From Cyanobacteriota bacterium (GTDB taxonomy: Bacteria; Cyanobacteriota; Vampirovibrionia; Vampirovibrionales; Vampirovibrionaceae), in NCBI GenBank assembly GCA_019751815.1, contig JAIEMW010000003.1, positions 124,001-188,000 on the forward strand: 64,000 nt of DNA. Reading direction: 5' to 3'. Shown in pieces: positions 44,769-54,456 of the stretch. A program made the position numbers and the translations under genes. Below the pieces are notes generated by a model that was not told where the DNA came from, searched no databases, and saw nothing but the letters and a program-made list of their open reading frames with translations. Within the stretch, counting starts at the first letter, position 1. Each line of letters starts with the position of its first letter.

Positions 44769-45383
44769 ATGACTAAAGATTTTCGCCCCAGCAGCAGCTC
44801 TCGTTCCGGAAAGCCTTCTGAGCCCAGTGATAGCGCTCGCTCAGGAAAAGATAAAAACAAAGATCGTCTCAACCCTCAGGCCGCAGCAGGCGCTGGTTCA
44901 GGCGATAGCGAGTGGGTTGAGAAAGTCATTCAAATCCGCCGCGTCACCAAGGTTGTTAAAGGTGGTAAAAAACTGAGTTTCCGAGCCGTCGTCATTGTGG
45001 GAAACAACCACGGGATGGTGGGGCTTGGTATTGGCAAGTCCAATGAAGTCATTGGCGCCATCCAAAAAGGGGTTGCCGATGCCCGTAAAGGGATGGTGAC
45101 AGTGCCTATCCATAAAAAGAGTATTCCCCATGCCATTCAAGCCAAAGCTGGTGGCAGTATGGTGGTGCTTCGTCCCGCTTCTGAAGGGACTGGTGTTATT
45201 GCCGGTGGTGCTGCTCGTGCGGTTTTGGAATTGGCTGGTGTTGAAAACATCTTGGCCAAATCCCTGCGTTCCAACTCCCCTTTAAACGTCGCGAGAGCCA
45301 CACTCAGAGGACTCTCTGAACTCAGAACATTTGAAGAGATTGCCCACACCCGTGGTCTCAGTGTTCGCGAGATGTTGAACTAG
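44769..45383 (+). CDS. rpsE: 30S ribosomal protein S5
   Basis: Needed for decoding accuracy and 30S assembly. The core [20 protein letters not shown] to SVREMLN is a complete S5 with the double-stranded-RNA-binding N-domain and the C-terminal domain. The first 45 residues are a Ser/Lys/Ala-rich extension not found in the short form. It opens the cluster rpsE-rpmD-rplO-secY: rplR, rplF and rpsH, which normally precede rpsE in the spc operon, are absent, and a divergent phosphatase gene lies there instead. Confidence 0.96.
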   Translation: MTKDFRPSSSSRSGKPSEPSDSARSGKDKNKDRLNPQAAAGAGSGDSEWVEKVIQIRRVTKVVKGGKKLSFRAVVIVGNNHGMVGLGIGKSNEVIGAIQKGVADARKGMVTVPIHKKSIPHAIQAKAGGSMVVLRPASEGTGVIAGGAARAVLELAGVENILAKSLRSNSPLNVARATLRGLSELRTFEEIAHTRGLSVREMLN

Positions 45384-45430
45384 TATTATCATTTAGTTTT
45401 TAAGCCCTAACCAGAGAAAGATCCACGCTG

Positions 45431-45625
45431 ATGAGCGAGTCTACTGCAAAAAAAGTAAAAATCACCCTCAACAAAAGTCTAATTGGTCGTCCTGATAAGC
45501 ACCGCAGAGTGGCTTACGGCCTGGGCTTGAAAAAAACATCCGATAGCACCGTGTTGGCAGAAACAGTGACCATCCGGGGCATGATCAACACCATTTCTCA
45601 CTTATTGACCGTGGAGGCTGTTTAA
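45431..45625 (+). CDS. rpmD: 50S ribosomal protein L30
   Basis: A 64-residue L30 with KVKITLNKSLIGRPDKHRRV and the ending TVTIRGMINTISHLLTVEAV. Present here although many cyanobacteria lack L30. Four bases separate it from rplO. Confidence 0.93.
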   Translation: MSESTAKKVKITLNKSLIGRPDKHRRVAYGLGLKKTSDSTVLAETVTIRGMINTISHLLTVEAV

Positions 45626-45629
45626 CGCC

Positions 45630-46148
45630 ATGCCAAAGAAAGCCAAATCAGAATCCAATACCGCCGCACCAGCCATTACGCTGAGTGACCTTCGCCCTGC
45701 TGAAGGTGCTACCAAAGAAAAGCTTCGTGTCGGTCGCGGCCGCGCCACCGGTGCCGGTAAAACCTGTAACCGAGGACACAACGGAGAAGGCCAGCGTTCT
45801 GGCCGTTCCGCTAAACGTGGTTTTGAAGGTGGTCAAATGCCTGGCTACCGTAAGCTGCCCAAAATTGATGGGTTTGAACTGGTGAATCCCCGACGCTGGT
45901 TAGAGCTGAACGTCCGGGATTTAGAAGAAATATTACTGCCTGAAGAAGACGAGTTGACCTTTGCGCTGCTGAAAGCCCGTGGACTGATGAAAGTCTGGAT
46001 GGACGGTGTTCGCATTCTGGGTAACGGTGATTGTAAGCGCAAACTGACTGTTCACGCTTCTTATGCCACCCCAGGCGCACTCAGCAAGATTGAAGCAGCC
46101 GGTGGCAAAGTTGTCATCGATACCTGTGACAAGACTAAAGCTGGTTAA
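45630..46148 (+). CDS. rplO: 50S ribosomal protein L15
   Basis: LSDLRPAEGATKEKLRVGRG and the glycine-rich GRGRATGAGKTCNRGHNGEGQ segment that threads into 23S rRNA identify L15. Length 172, a little longer than the usual 145-150 because of both ends. It precedes secY as in most bacteria. Confidence 0.95.
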   Translation: MPKKAKSESNTAAPAITLSDLRPAEGATKEKLRVGRGRATGAGKTCNRGHNGEGQRSGRSAKRGFEGGQMPGYRKLPKIDGFELVNPRRWLELNVRDLEEILLPEEDELTFALLKARGLMKVWMDGVRILGNGDCKRKLTVHASYATPGALSKIEAAGGKVVIDTCDKTKAG

Positions 46149-46177
46149 TCTCGCTTTTTACAACGCCAAGTTTGACA

Positions 46178-46183
46178 TATAAT
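46178..46183 (+). promoter_or_regulatory. -10 box before secY
   Basis: TATAAT 70 bases before the GTG start of secY, in the rplO-secY gap. It may provide extra transcription of secY-adk-map-infA. Confidence 0.35.
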
Positions 46184-46252
46184 ATTTCCCACTGAGTTTT
46201 ACCTTGGTGCGTTTCCGTGTGCGACATTGTTTTTGATAAAGGACTGCCCACC

Positions 46253-47629
46253 GTGCCTGCCGCTTCCAAAAATCCACTGCCCGATTTGATGGCCATGTTT
46301 CAATCATCCGGATTGAAAGAAAAACTGCTTTTCACACTGATGATGATTGGTGTTTACCGCCTTGGTGTGCAGATTCCCGTATGGGGAGTGACCCCAGAAG
46401 GGCTGACCTTTTTAGCCAAAGGGGGACTGGGCGGCTTTTTGGATATGTTCTCTGGTGGAGCACTGGCGCGCTTATCATTACTGGCTCTAGGGATTGGCCC
46501 TTACATCACCTCTTCTATTATCATTCAGCTCCTTACAGCTGTGATCCCCGCACTCGAAGAGATGCAAAAAGAGGAAGGCGAAGCAGGACGGCGGAAGATT
46601 TCCCAATATACACGGTATTTCACCATTGTACTGGCTGGGTTTCAAGCGTTTTTTGTGGCCTCTCTAGCCGTCAATCATCATGCTTTACAGCCGGGCGTGG
46701 ATCCGGCCATATTCTATCCATTAACCATTCTGGCACTCACCACGGGGTCTTTATTTGCGCTGTGGGCGGCAGAATTGATCACCGAAAAAGGGATTGGCAA
46801 CGGGGCCTCACTGCTTATTTTCATCGGGATCCTCTCAGGCATTCCACTTTACGCTCAACGAACGGCCACACTGGTTTCTGGGGATAGCCATTTATCGCTG
46901 AATCTGGTGATGCTGCTGGCCATTTATGTGGGTGTGATTTTTCTGATCATTATTTTGCAAGAGGCCAGCCGAAAAATCTTTATTGTCACCGCCAAAAGAC
47001 AGGTGGGCAATAAAGTTTACGGCGGACAAAACACATATATTCCTTTCAAAATCAATCCAGCCGGGGTGTTGCCGATCATTTTCACCTTTGCCTTCCTGGC
47101 CTTTCCCACCACCGTGATGCAGTTGATTCCAGCCGGGGTGAAAACAGTGGGTGCCGCCGCTCCGCAAGCAGCTGGATTTGATTTCATGGCAACTGTTCAG
47201 CCGGTTTTGGCTGAGGTCTCGCTGTTTTTCAAGCGCTATTTCACCTTTGGCAGTCCACTCTATATTCTGGTGGAGTTCCTACTGATTATCGGGTTCACCT
47301 TCTTCTATGCCTCTATCACCCCGAGCATGCAGCCGAAAGAGATTGCCGATCAGCTCAAGAAATACGGCAGTGCTATTCCTGGGATTAAGCCTGGAAAACC
47401 CACCGCTGAAAAGCTGAATGAAGTGCTCACCCGGACCACCTTTATTGGGGCTGTGGCGCTGGCTGTAGTGACGCTGATTGCCAGTTCTGCCACAACGCTG
47501 ACCGAAATTACGACTCTTCGTGGGCTTGGGTCCACCTCTCTGATTATTCTGGTTGGGGTTGCCTTAGATACGGTCAATCAAATCAAGGTCAACTTGATGG
47601 CCAGGCAGTATGAAGGGTTTTTGAAATAA
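46253..47629 (+). CDS. secY: Protein translocase subunit SecY
   Basis: Pore subunit of the Sec channel with ten transmembrane helices. FTLMMIGVYRLGVQIPVWGV starts helix 1, the plug region GGLGGFLDMFSGGALARLSLLALGIGPYITSSIIIQ is clear, and the cytoplasmic loop AKRQVGNKVYGGQNTYIPFKINPAGVLPIIF is conserved. I chose GTG 46253 because AAAGGA lies 9 bases upstream; GTG 46217 would add 12 residues unlike the family. Length 458. Confidence 0.95.
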   Translation: MPAASKNPLPDLMAMFQSSGLKEKLLFTLMMIGVYRLGVQIPVWGVTPEGLTFLAKGGLGGFLDMFSGGALARLSLLALGIGPYITSSIIIQLLTAVIPALEEMQKEEGEAGRRKISQYTRYFTIVLAGFQAFFVASLAVNHHALQPGVDPAIFYPLTILALTTGSLFALWAAELITEKGIGNGASLLIFIGILSGIPLYAQRTATLVSGDSHLSLNLVMLLAIYVGVIFLIIILQEASRKIFIVTAKRQVGNKVYGGQNTYIPFKINPAGVLPIIFTFAFLAFPTTVMQLIPAGVKTVGAAAPQAAGFDFMATVQPVLAEVSLFFKRYFTFGSPLYILVEFLLIIGFTFFYASITPSMQPKEIADQLKKYGSAIPGIKPGKPTAEKLNEVLTRTTFIGAVALAVVTLIASSATTLTEITTLRGLGSTSLIILVGVALDTVNQIKVNLMARQYEGFLK

Positions 47630-47805
47630 TGGGGGTTATTAAACTCATGGGGATAATGAACTAATGCAGCCGTCAATACGGATAGCATCTATTGGGGGGA
47701 GACACTATGATCGGGCTATTCAGTCATTCTTTAGGGCGATCCAGCGCAGGGCAATCCAGCTTGATACGCCTTTTCCGTACCTATATTACTAGGAGACCGC
47801 AAGCC

Positions 47806-48606
47806 ATGGATAACCAAGCCAACCAACCCAACGAGACCCAACAAAATGCCCTGAACGGCAAACAGCTTTTCCCCTTTATTGCCCCGCCCAACGGGGGTAA
47901 AGGTACTCAAACTGCCATTTTATCCACCCATTTCAACCTGCCCATTGTCGATATGGGTGCCTGCTTACGGGACATCGTTCGCAAATGGAAAGAAGGTAAG
48001 CTGAGTGAAGCCGCCGATCAGACATTGGCCAAAACAGTCGATGAAGCCCAATCCAAGGGCGAGCTGGTGCAAACGCCCATCGTGATAAAAGTACTGGAGG
48101 CCACCATTAAACAGTTGTTGGCCCAATTTCCTCAAACAAACGGGTTTATTCTGGACGGGTTTCCCCGCAATATCGAACAATTAGACGCCCTGATTGGCAT
48201 GTGCAAACAGACAGGGGCCAATCTGGCCAAAGCATTTTATCTCAACGTGCCTGAAGATGTGGTGCGTAGCCGTGCCAGTAGCCGCTGGTTCTGCAGTAGC
48301 TGTAATGCTGTCTATAACTTGGTGTCCAAGCCCCCCAAGACACAAGGGGTTTGTGATAAGCCACACCAGGCCGGAGAAGGCAAACTGATTCAGCGCGACG
48401 ATGACAAGCCCGAAAAAGTAGAAAAACGGCTGGTTTCTTTTGCCAATGATACAATGCCTGTGATTCAGACCCTTAAAGAATCCGGCAAATTATTCGAGAT
48501 CAATGGTAACCAGGCGCCAGAACCGATTACTCAAGCGCTCATGCAAGAGATGAACCCCTTCTTGAAAGCGCCCGTTACCTCTGGAACAGGGAACCCTCAA
48601 TCATGA
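47806..48606 (+). CDS. adk: Adenylate kinase with unusual P-loop
   Basis: Interconverts ATP, AMP and ADP. ATG 47806 is preferred (AGGAG at 47791 and the resulting length of 266). GFILDGFPRNIEQ, the LID with WFCSSC and a third Cys in GVCDKPH, and LIQRDDDKPEKVEKRL are typical of bacterial Adk. The P-loop reads APPNGGKGTQ where nearly all Adk have GPPGAGKGTQ, so two glycines are replaced. The fourth zinc ligand of the LID is not a Cys; the His in CDKPH may serve. The gene overlaps map by four bases (ATGA). Confidence 0.88.
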   Translation: MDNQANQPNETQQNALNGKQLFPFIAPPNGGKGTQTAILSTHFNLPIVDMGACLRDIVRKWKEGKLSEAADQTLAKTVDEAQSKGELVQTPIVIKVLEATIKQLLAQFPQTNGFILDGFPRNIEQLDALIGMCKQTGANLAKAFYLNVPEDVVRSRASSRWFCSSCNAVYNLVSKPPKTQGVCDKPHQAGEGKLIQRDDDKPEKVEKRLVSFANDTMPVIQTLKESGKLFEINGNQAPEPITQALMQEMNPFLKAPVTSGTGNPQS

Positions 48607-49373
48607 CTTCTCAAACAGCCATTGACCGTAAATCCCGGCACGAAATCAGCCTGATTCGCTCTGCGGGGCAAATTGTGGCCGACACCCATGCGATGCTGGC
48701 CCAAGTGCTCAAACCCGGCATGTCCACCCTGGAGTTAGACGAACTGGCCGAAGCCTTTATACGAAAAGCGGGGGCACTGCCCACGTTTAAGGGTTATTAC
48801 AACTTTCCCGCCACGCTGTGCATCTCAGTCAATGAGGAAGTGGTTCACGGTATCCCCAATGCCGAGCGGATTTTACAAGAAGGCGATATTGTCAGCCTCG
48901 ATTGTGGGGCGACGTATAAGGGCATGATTGCGGATTCTGCGCACACACGGCCGGTCGGCAAAGTGACTCCTGAAATTGAAAAACTCCTGATGGCCACCAA
49001 AGAGTCCCTGTTTGCAGCGATTGCACAAATGCGCGACGGGAATTATCTAGAGCATGTCTCTGGGGCCGTTGAAGACGTTTGCCAAAAATACGGCTACGGG
49101 CTTGTCCGGCATTACGGTGGACATGGCGTGGGGCGCCAACTGCATGAGCAGCCCTTTGTCCACAATTACCGTACAGGTGAGCGCGGCCCGCAGCTAAAAT
49201 CGGGGGTTGTTTTAGCCATTGAACCCATGTTTAACCTGGGAACTGAGGAAGTGTATACCCTAGAGGACAATTGGACTGTGGTGACACAAGACCACTTGCC
49301 CTCGGCCCATTTTGAGCATACAGTAGTGGTGACTGATGGTGAGCCTGAAATTCTCACCCTGATTAAGGAATAA
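48603..49373 (+). CDS. map: Methionine aminopeptidase, type I
   Basis: Removes the initiator Met. Metal ligands are visible: Asp in SLDCG and Asp in IADSAHT, His in RHYGGHGVG, Glu in AIEPMF and Glu in HFEHTVVV. No zinc-finger extension and no type II insert. The start overlaps the stop of adk (ATGA), so translation is coupled. The adk-map-infA order is widespread. Confidence 0.96.
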   Translation: MTSQTAIDRKSRHEISLIRSAGQIVADTHAMLAQVLKPGMSTLELDELAEAFIRKAGALPTFKGYYNFPATLCISVNEEVVHGIPNAERILQEGDIVSLDCGATYKGMIADSAHTRPVGKVTPEIEKLLMATKESLFAAIAQMRDGNYLEHVSGAVEDVCQKYGYGLVRHYGGHGVGRQLHEQPFVHNYRTGERGPQLKSGVVLAIEPMFNLGTEEVYTLEDNWTVVTQDHLPSAHFEHTVVVTDGEPEILTLIKE

Positions 49374-49388
49374 GCACACAGGAACTGT

Positions 49389-49604
49389 ATGTCTAAAGAC
49401 GTTATTGAAATGGAAGGCATCATCCACGAAGCCCTGCCCAACGCGATGTTTAAAGTTGGATTGGAAAACGGGATGGAGATTTTGGCCCACATTTCTGGAA
49501 AAATCCGCAAAAACTTTATCCGTATCCTCCCTGGAGATAAGGTGAAGATTGAGCTATCGCCTTACGATCTCACCCGCGGCCGGATCACGTATCGACTGAA
49601 ATAA
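49389..49604 (+). CDS. infA: Translation initiation factor IF-1
   Basis: A 71-residue OB-fold protein: [40 protein letters not shown] and [17 protein letters not shown] are textbook IF-1. AGGAACTGT precedes the ATG. Confidence 0.97.
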   Translation: MSKDVIEMEGIIHEALPNAMFKVGLENGMEILAHISGKIRKNFIRILPGDKVKIELSPYDLTRGRITYRLK

Positions 49605-49612
49605 GTTTGTAC

Positions 49613-49618
49613 TATAAT
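49613..49618 (+). promoter_or_regulatory. -10 box before rpmJ
   Basis: TATAAT 59 bases upstream of the rpmJ start; no strong -35. Confidence 0.35.
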
Positions 49619-49676
49619 GAATCCCTTGTTATAGAATTTTCCGGTGTGCTTCCAATAAAAGAAAGTGAATGCAGCA

Positions 49677-49790
49677 ATGAAAGTCCGTACTTCTGTTAAA
49701 AAGATTTGTGACAAATGCAAAGTAATCCGCCGTCGTGGTCGGGTTGCGGTGATTTGCGAAAACCCCAAGCACAAACAGCGCCAGGGTTAA
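49677..49790 (+). CDS. rpmJ: 50S ribosomal protein L36
   Basis: Thirty-seven residues starting [20 protein letters not shown] with the zinc ligands CxxC, a later Cys and His (CENPKH). This is the zinc-binding (C+) form. It sits between infA and rpsM as usual. Confidence 0.96.
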   Translation: MKVRTSVKKICDKCKVIRRRGRVAVICENPKHKQRQG

Positions 49791-50080
49791 TTCGAGTCAA
49801 TATCACTATCAGCGCCTTCAAGTACTATGCTTGAGGGCGCTTTGAGATCTCGGGTTTGTTATTTCTGGCACCCTTTTCAAAGCGCCTCAGGTCTTTATAT
49901 TCTCGGGGGAGTTTTCCAAGTCTTTATAAGAAGGGGCCTTGCCCCCCTTGATTCTCAAATATGTTTCCTTTAAGTTATTTAGCTCCAGCGGATGTGCCAG
50001 TTCTAAAGTCCACAAGCTAAAGTCTGTGTGTCACCCGTGTCCTGTCCACAATAGCCAAGCAACAACAGTAGGAGTCCTCA
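49791..50080 (+). promoter_or_regulatory. Structured leader between rpmJ and rpsM
   Basis: This 290-base gap has no ORF. It holds two strong hairpins: AGCGCCTTCAAG (49811-49822) with CTTGAGGGCGCT (49830-49841), which has only three T after it, and AAGGGGC/GCCCCCCTT around 49931-49949. They may be a partial terminator and an r-protein (for example S4) autoregulatory site. The second idea is inference. Confidence 0.5.
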
Positions 50081-50449
50081 ATGGCAAGACTTGTCGGCGT
50101 TGATTTACCCCGCCACAAAAAGATTTTATACGCCCTTCCCTATATTTACGGGATTGGCCTGTCTTTGAGTAAGAAAATTTTGGCCGCCACCAAAATTGAC
50201 CCAAACAAGCGGACCGACGATCTGAGTGAATCAGACATCAACGCCTTGAAAGAATTTATTGAGCGCAACTTCCGCGTGGAAGGGGACCTTCGTCGTGAAG
50301 AAGGTCTCAACATTAAGCGTTTGATTGAGATTAACAGCTACCGCGGCCAGCGCCACAAAAAAGGCCTGCCTGTCCGGGGTCAGCGTACCAAAACCAACTC
50401 TCGTACCCGTCGTGGTCGCCGCCCAGCGCCCATGAAGAAAAAGGCTTAA
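50081..50449 (+). CDS. rpsM: 30S ribosomal protein S13
   Basis: Contacts the 50S subunit and the P-site t[23 protein letters not shown] and the basic C-terminal tail [20 protein letters not shown] identify it. Length 122. AGGAG precedes the ATG. First gene of the rpsM-rpsK-rpsD-rpoA-rplQ unit. Confidence 0.97.
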   Translation: MARLVGVDLPRHKKILYALPYIYGIGLSLSKKILAATKIDPNKRTDDLSESDINALKEFIERNFRVEGDLRREEGLNIKRLIEINSYRGQRHKKGLPVRGQRTKTNSRTRRGRRPAPMKKKA

Positions 50450-50495
50450 TTAAATCAATTGAAGAAATCCTTAAAAACGGAGAACACCCCCCACA

Positions 50496-50888
50496 ATGGC
50501 CGGTAAACAAGCATCCAAACCCAAAAGAAAAGAGAAAAAGAACATTCTGCAAGGCAGAGTGAACATTCAGTCCACGTTTAACAACACCATTGTTAGCTCC
50601 AGCGACCCACAGGGCAATGTGATTGCATGGGCCAGCGCTGGTGTGGCTGGATTTAAAGGTGCCCGTAAAGGCACCCCATTTGCCGCGCAATCCGCCGCAG
50701 AACAAGTTGCCAAAAAATCGATGGAGCAAGGCATGCGCTCCGTGGAAGTCTTCGTTTGTGGGCCTGGTGCGGGCCGTGAAACTGCGATTCGTGCTCTTCA
50801 AGTCTCTGGGCTTGAAATCACACTGATTAAAGATGTCACCCCCATTCCTCACAACGGCTGCCGTGCACCGAAGCGTCGCCGCGTTTAG
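50496..50888 (+). CDS. rpsK: 30S ribosomal protein S11
   Basis: [40 protein letters not shown] and the C-terminal [13 protein letters not shown] are diagnostic of S11, a platform protein near the Shine-Dalgarno helix. Length 130 is normal. Confidence 0.97.
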   Translation: MAGKQASKPKRKEKKNILQGRVNIQSTFNNTIVSSSDPQGNVIAWASAGVAGFKGARKGTPFAAQSAAEQVAKKSMEQGMRSVEVFVCGPGAGRETAIRALQVSGLEITLIKDVTPIPHNGCRAPKRRRV

Positions 50889-50925
50889 TATTTCGATTTA
50901 ACAGAATTTAAAAGGAGTCTTAGTT

Positions 50926-51531
50926 TTGGCCAGATATCGTGGTTCGGTTACCAAGCTTTCCCGTAACGAAGGCGTCGGTCTGGATGGTTTCCCCAAATGC
51001 GCCGTTCTCAAACGCCCATACGGCTCTGGACAACACGGACAAGCCCGTAAAAAATTATCCGAGTACGCCCTGCAGTTGCGCGAAAAACAAAAAGTGAAGC
51101 GTACCTATGGTCTGCTCGAAAAGCAGTTCCGCCGCAACTACGCCATTTCTATCCGGAAAAAAGGCGTGACCGGGACCATCATGTTGCAACGCCTCGAAGC
51201 CCGTTTGGACAGTATTCTCTACCGCTCCACCCTGGCCAACAGCCGTCCTCAAAGTCGTCAGTTAATCGCTCATGGCCATATTTTAATCAACGGCAAAAAG
51301 ACCGACATCCCTTCCTATATCTTGAAAACTGGAGATGTGATCACGGTACGCGAGCGTAGCAAAGCATTTTTCAAATCGCTGCAACCACTCAGACGTGCTG
51401 TGGCCGATATTCCCGTCTGGCTGAACGTTGATACTGAAGCCCTGACAGTGACCGTTAATGCGCTGCCGGAGCGTGAAGAGATTGACCGGACCTTTAAAGA
51501 AGCCTTAATTATTGAATTTTATTCACGATAG
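50926..51531 (+). CDS. rpsD: 30S ribosomal protein S4
   Basis: Starts at TTG 50926 with AAGGAG at 50912-50917. ARYRGSVTKLSRNEGVGLDG begins the N-domain and LEARLDSILYRSTLANSRPQ the S4 RNA-binding domain. It lacks the N-terminal Cys cluster, so it is the zinc-free form. Length 201. Placement inside the alpha operon between rpsK and rpoA is the common bacterial order, but many cyanobacteria carry rpsD elsewhere. Confidence 0.96.
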   Translation: MARYRGSVTKLSRNEGVGLDGFPKCAVLKRPYGSGQHGQARKKLSEYALQLREKQKVKRTYGLLEKQFRRNYAISIRKKGVTGTIMLQRLEARLDSILYRSTLANSRPQSRQLIAHGHILINGKKTDIPSYILKTGDVITVRERSKAFFKSLQPLRRAVADIPVWLNVDTEALTVTVNALPEREEIDRTFKEALIIEFYSR

Positions 51532-51568
51532 AACGTTTTATTATAACCCTGGAGGCCTTCCCCCCATT

Positions 51569-52585
51569 ATGGAACATCAACTCAATATTAAATGCGTCAA
51601 TACCACCACCGATTCAGATGGGTCTATCTACGGTAAATTTGTGATCGAGCCCTTGGAAAAAGGCTACGGTACCACCTTGGGTAACTCCTTACGCCGTGTG
51701 CTACTCTCTAGCTTGCGCGGTATGGCCATTACTTCTGCCCGTATTGAAGGCATTACGCACGAATTCACCACCATTCCTGGTGTGATGGAAGATGTGCTGG
51801 ATATTCTCCTCAATCTAAAAGGTGTGGTGCTGAAATCCAATAGTGAAGAAGCCCAATACCTCCGCTTAGACGTTGATAAAGCGGGCCCCGTGCTGGCTGG
51901 CGACATTGAAGTCCCCGCCGATGTGAAAATTGTGAACCCAGACTGGCATATTTGCACCATCACGGATGGTGGCAGTGTCCATGCCGATCTGACCGCTGAA
52001 GGCGGCAAGGGTTACGTGCCTGGTGAGCAAATTACCGGCAACAAAAACCGCGCTGTCGACACATTAACCTTGGATGCCACTTTTATGCCCATCCGCCGGG
52101 TTGCCTACACGGTTGAAGACACGCGGGTTGGACAAAGAACCGACTATGACAAACTGATCCTTGAGATCTGGTCCAACGGCAGCATTGATGTCAGTTCTGC
52201 ACTCAGTCAGTCAGCCAATCTGTTGATTGAACACCTGGTGCCGATTGCCTCTTTATCGGGCATCCCATCCTTGCTTTCCCAAGCCGCTGTAGATGAAGGC
52301 AATAACCGTATTGGTGGGGCTTCCACGGCCAGCGCCAGCGCTGAACCAGAAGTGCAAACCAGCATTACGATTGAAGATCTCGAACTGTCTGTTCGTGCTT
52401 TCAACTGCTTGAAACGAGCCAACATCAACTCGATTCAAGAGCTCTTGCAAAAATCTGAAGCCGATCTTTTATCGATTAAAAACTTCGGTAAAAAGTCCTC
52501 TGATGAAGTGATTGAGCGCCTCCGTGCCTTTGGTCTGGATTTAAAACCCAGTCCTGAAGGTGTGGATCTCAGCACCCTGGTCTAA
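51569..52585 (+). CDS. rpoA: RNA polymerase alpha subunit
   Basis: ATG 51569 is used; GGAGG is at 51551-51555, and the open frame before it overlaps rpsD. The N-domain has KFVIEPLEKGYGTTLGNSLRRVLLSSLRG, the dimerisation core. The C-domain (from about residue 255) has IEDLELSVRAFNCLKRANIN and the helix LLSIKNFGKKSSDEV that contacts UP elements and activators. Length 338. Confidence 0.97.
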   Translation: MEHQLNIKCVNTTTDSDGSIYGKFVIEPLEKGYGTTLGNSLRRVLLSSLRGMAITSARIEGITHEFTTIPGVMEDVLDILLNLKGVVLKSNSEEAQYLRLDVDKAGPVLAGDIEVPADVKIVNPDWHICTITDGGSVHADLTAEGGKGYVPGEQITGNKNRAVDTLTLDATFMPIRRVAYTVEDTRVGQRTDYDKLILEIWSNGSIDVSSALSQSANLLIEHLVPIASLSGIPSLLSQAAVDEGNNRIGGASTASASAEPEVQTSITIEDLELSVRAFNCLKRANINSIQELLQKSEADLLSIKNFGKKSSDEVIERLRAFGLDLKPSPEGVDLSTLV

Positions 52586-52610
52586 AACACTTAATAAAGG
52601 AAAGTCTCCG

Positions 52611-53012
52611 ATGCGCCATCGCAATAAAGTCCACCACCTTGGCAGACCCGCTGATCAACGAAACGCTATGCTGCGGGCCTTAGCCACCAGTCTGGTTGAA
52701 TACGATCAAATCACCACCACCCGTGCCCGCGCCAAGGCGCTCAAAGAACAGGTGGACAAACTGGTCACCTTGGCCAAACGCGGTGATTTGCAGGCCATTC
52801 GCCAAGCCTCTCGCTTGATTTATCACAAGCGTACGGGTGCGATGATTCAAGACAAAACCGGCAAAGAGATCCCAGAGACCGTTCTGCGCCGACTGTTTAG
52901 AACCGTGGGGCCTCGCTTTACCGCGCGTAAAGGTGGTTACACCCGCATTGTGCCAGCGCCTCCCCGTCGTGGAGATGCGGCGCCGATGGCTGTTATTGAG
53001 TTTGTCGACTAG
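52611..53012 (+). CDS. rplQ: 50S ribosomal protein L17
   Basis: MRHRNKVHHLGRPADQRNAM is the family start; AAAGGAAAG precedes it. The protein is 133 residues and follows rpoA by 25 bases. Confidence 0.96.
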   Translation: MRHRNKVHHLGRPADQRNAMLRALATSLVEYDQITTTRARAKALKEQVDKLVTLAKRGDLQAIRQASRLIYHKRTGAMIQDKTGKEIPETVLRRLFRTVGPRFTARKGGYTRIVPAPPRRGDAAPMAVIEFVD

Positions 53013-53045
53013 TTTTTACTCTTGTCTTGTCATAATAGAGCCCCT

Positions 53046-54005
53046 GTGCGGACAGCATTGCTCATCGAATATGATGGTTCAGCCTTTCACGGGGCTCAGT
53101 TTCAGTCTCAACAGGGCACTGTTCTGCCGACCGTTCAACAGGCGCTTGAAGACGGGCTGAAGCAACTGGGGCTTCAGACAGGCAAGGTCCATTTTTCGGG
53201 ACGCACCGATGCCGGTGTGCATGCCCACGGACAGGTGGGGCACGTGGATATTTATCCGGCTACTCAGGGAGAAAACCCCTTACGCCACATCATTGATCTC
53301 CCCACGGCTATCAATGCGGTATTACCAAAGGCGGCTTCAGTCCGTGGATGCGTCAGTCTTGCGAATACGCAGTCAGACACTCTGGGCTTTCACAGTCAGC
53401 GAAGCGCCACACATCGGTGGTATCAGTACCGTATTTTAAACAGCCGCACCCGATCGGCCTTACTGCCTGCCCATGGGGCCTGGGTGAGCAAACCCTTGGA
53501 CGAAGTTGCCATGAACACTGCGGCCCAGGCATTGATAGGGACACATGACTTTACGAGTTTTAAGTGTCCCGACAGCACTGTTGAGAATGATGACTGCACG
53601 GTTTATCGTGCCAAGTGGTCTCGAGAAGGCGATTGGATAATCATGGATATTGTCGCCAACCGTTTTCTGTATAAAATGGTGAGAAACCTGACGGGTTTTT
53701 TCATGAGCGTTGGGCATCATAAACCGGGAATTGGCCCGGAAACACTCAGTGAAGTCCTTGCCAGTAAAGACCGTCAAGTTGCTGCCCGGTGGTCATCGAA
53801 TGCTCCTGCTTGTGGTCTGAGCCTGATGGCGGTAAACTATCCTTCTGATCTTCATCCTTTTCGAGAAGATCCTTGGGTCCAGTCCTTAATCACCTCTTTA
53901 ATTGGTTCGCAGCCACAGTTACAGAGCGAACCGTGTGTCAGTTCCCCCTTAAACCCTCAAACGGAGTCTATTATCGATGAAAACATTTGCCGCAAAGCCT
54001 CTTGA
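53046..54005 (+). CDS. truA: tRNA pseudouridine(38-40) synthase
   Basis: Modifies the anticodon arm of many tRNAs. [20 protein letters not shown] opens the protein and [19 protein letters not shown] carries the catalytic Asp (GRTDAGVHA). [28 protein letters not shown] ([16 protein letters not shown]) and a variable C-terminal tail follow. GTG 53046 matches the family start MRTALL; TTG 53022 would add eight residues. It overlaps rplM by 29 bases, so translation is coupled. Confidence 0.93.
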   Translation: MRTALLIEYDGSAFHGAQFQSQQGTVLPTVQQALEDGLKQLGLQTGKVHFSGRTDAGVHAHGQVGHVDIYPATQGENPLRHIIDLPTAINAVLPKAASVRGCVSLANTQSDTLGFHSQRSATHRWYQYRILNSRTRSALLPAHGAWVSKPLDEVAMNTAAQALIGTHDFTSFKCPDSTVENDDCTVYRAKWSREGDWIIMDIVANRFLYKMVRNLTGFFMSVGHHKPGIGPETLSEVLASKDRQVAARWSSNAPACGLSLMAVNYPSDLHPFREDPWVQSLITSLIGSQPQLQSEPCVSSPLNPQTESIIDENICRKAS

Positions 54006-54435
54006 AGTAGAGCGTACCTGGTGGCTGGTTGATGCAGAAGGACAGACCTTGGGTCGCCTGGCCAGTCAAATTGCCACCATCCTGCGTGGAAAGAACAAAC
54101 CACAATTCACCCCCAACATTGATACAGGTGATTTTGTGATTGTTGTAAACGCCGAAAAAGTAAACGTGACCGGCAAAAAAGCCGTCCAAAAATCCTATGT
54201 CCGACACACCGGCTATCCCGGTGGTCTGCGCCGCACCATGTACAAGGACATGATTGCCAATCACCCAGAACGCGTGATTGAGAAAGCCGTCCGCGGGATG
54301 TTGCCTCGCAACACCCTGGGTGCTGAACAGTTGTCTAAATTAAAGGTCTACGCGGGTCCTTCCCATCCACACCAGGCCCAACAGCCAAAGACCATCCGTT
54401 TTACGAACACGGCCCAAACAACGGCCCAAGCATAA
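53977..54435 (+). CDS. rplM: 50S ribosomal protein L13
   Basis: [20 protein letters not shown] and [20 protein letters not shown] identify L13. Length 152. It begins inside truA, as in cyanobacteria where truA-rplM-rpsI is conserved. Confidence 0.96.
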   Translation: MKTFAAKPLEVERTWWLVDAEGQTLGRLASQIATILRGKNKPQFTPNIDTGDFVIVVNAEKVNVTGKKAVQKSYVRHTGYPGGLRRTMYKDMIANHPERVIEKAVRGMLPRNTLGAEQLSKLKVYAGPSHPHQAQQPKTIRFTNTAQTTAQA

Positions 54436-54456
54436 AAAGAGGAGAACGCTAGCCCT

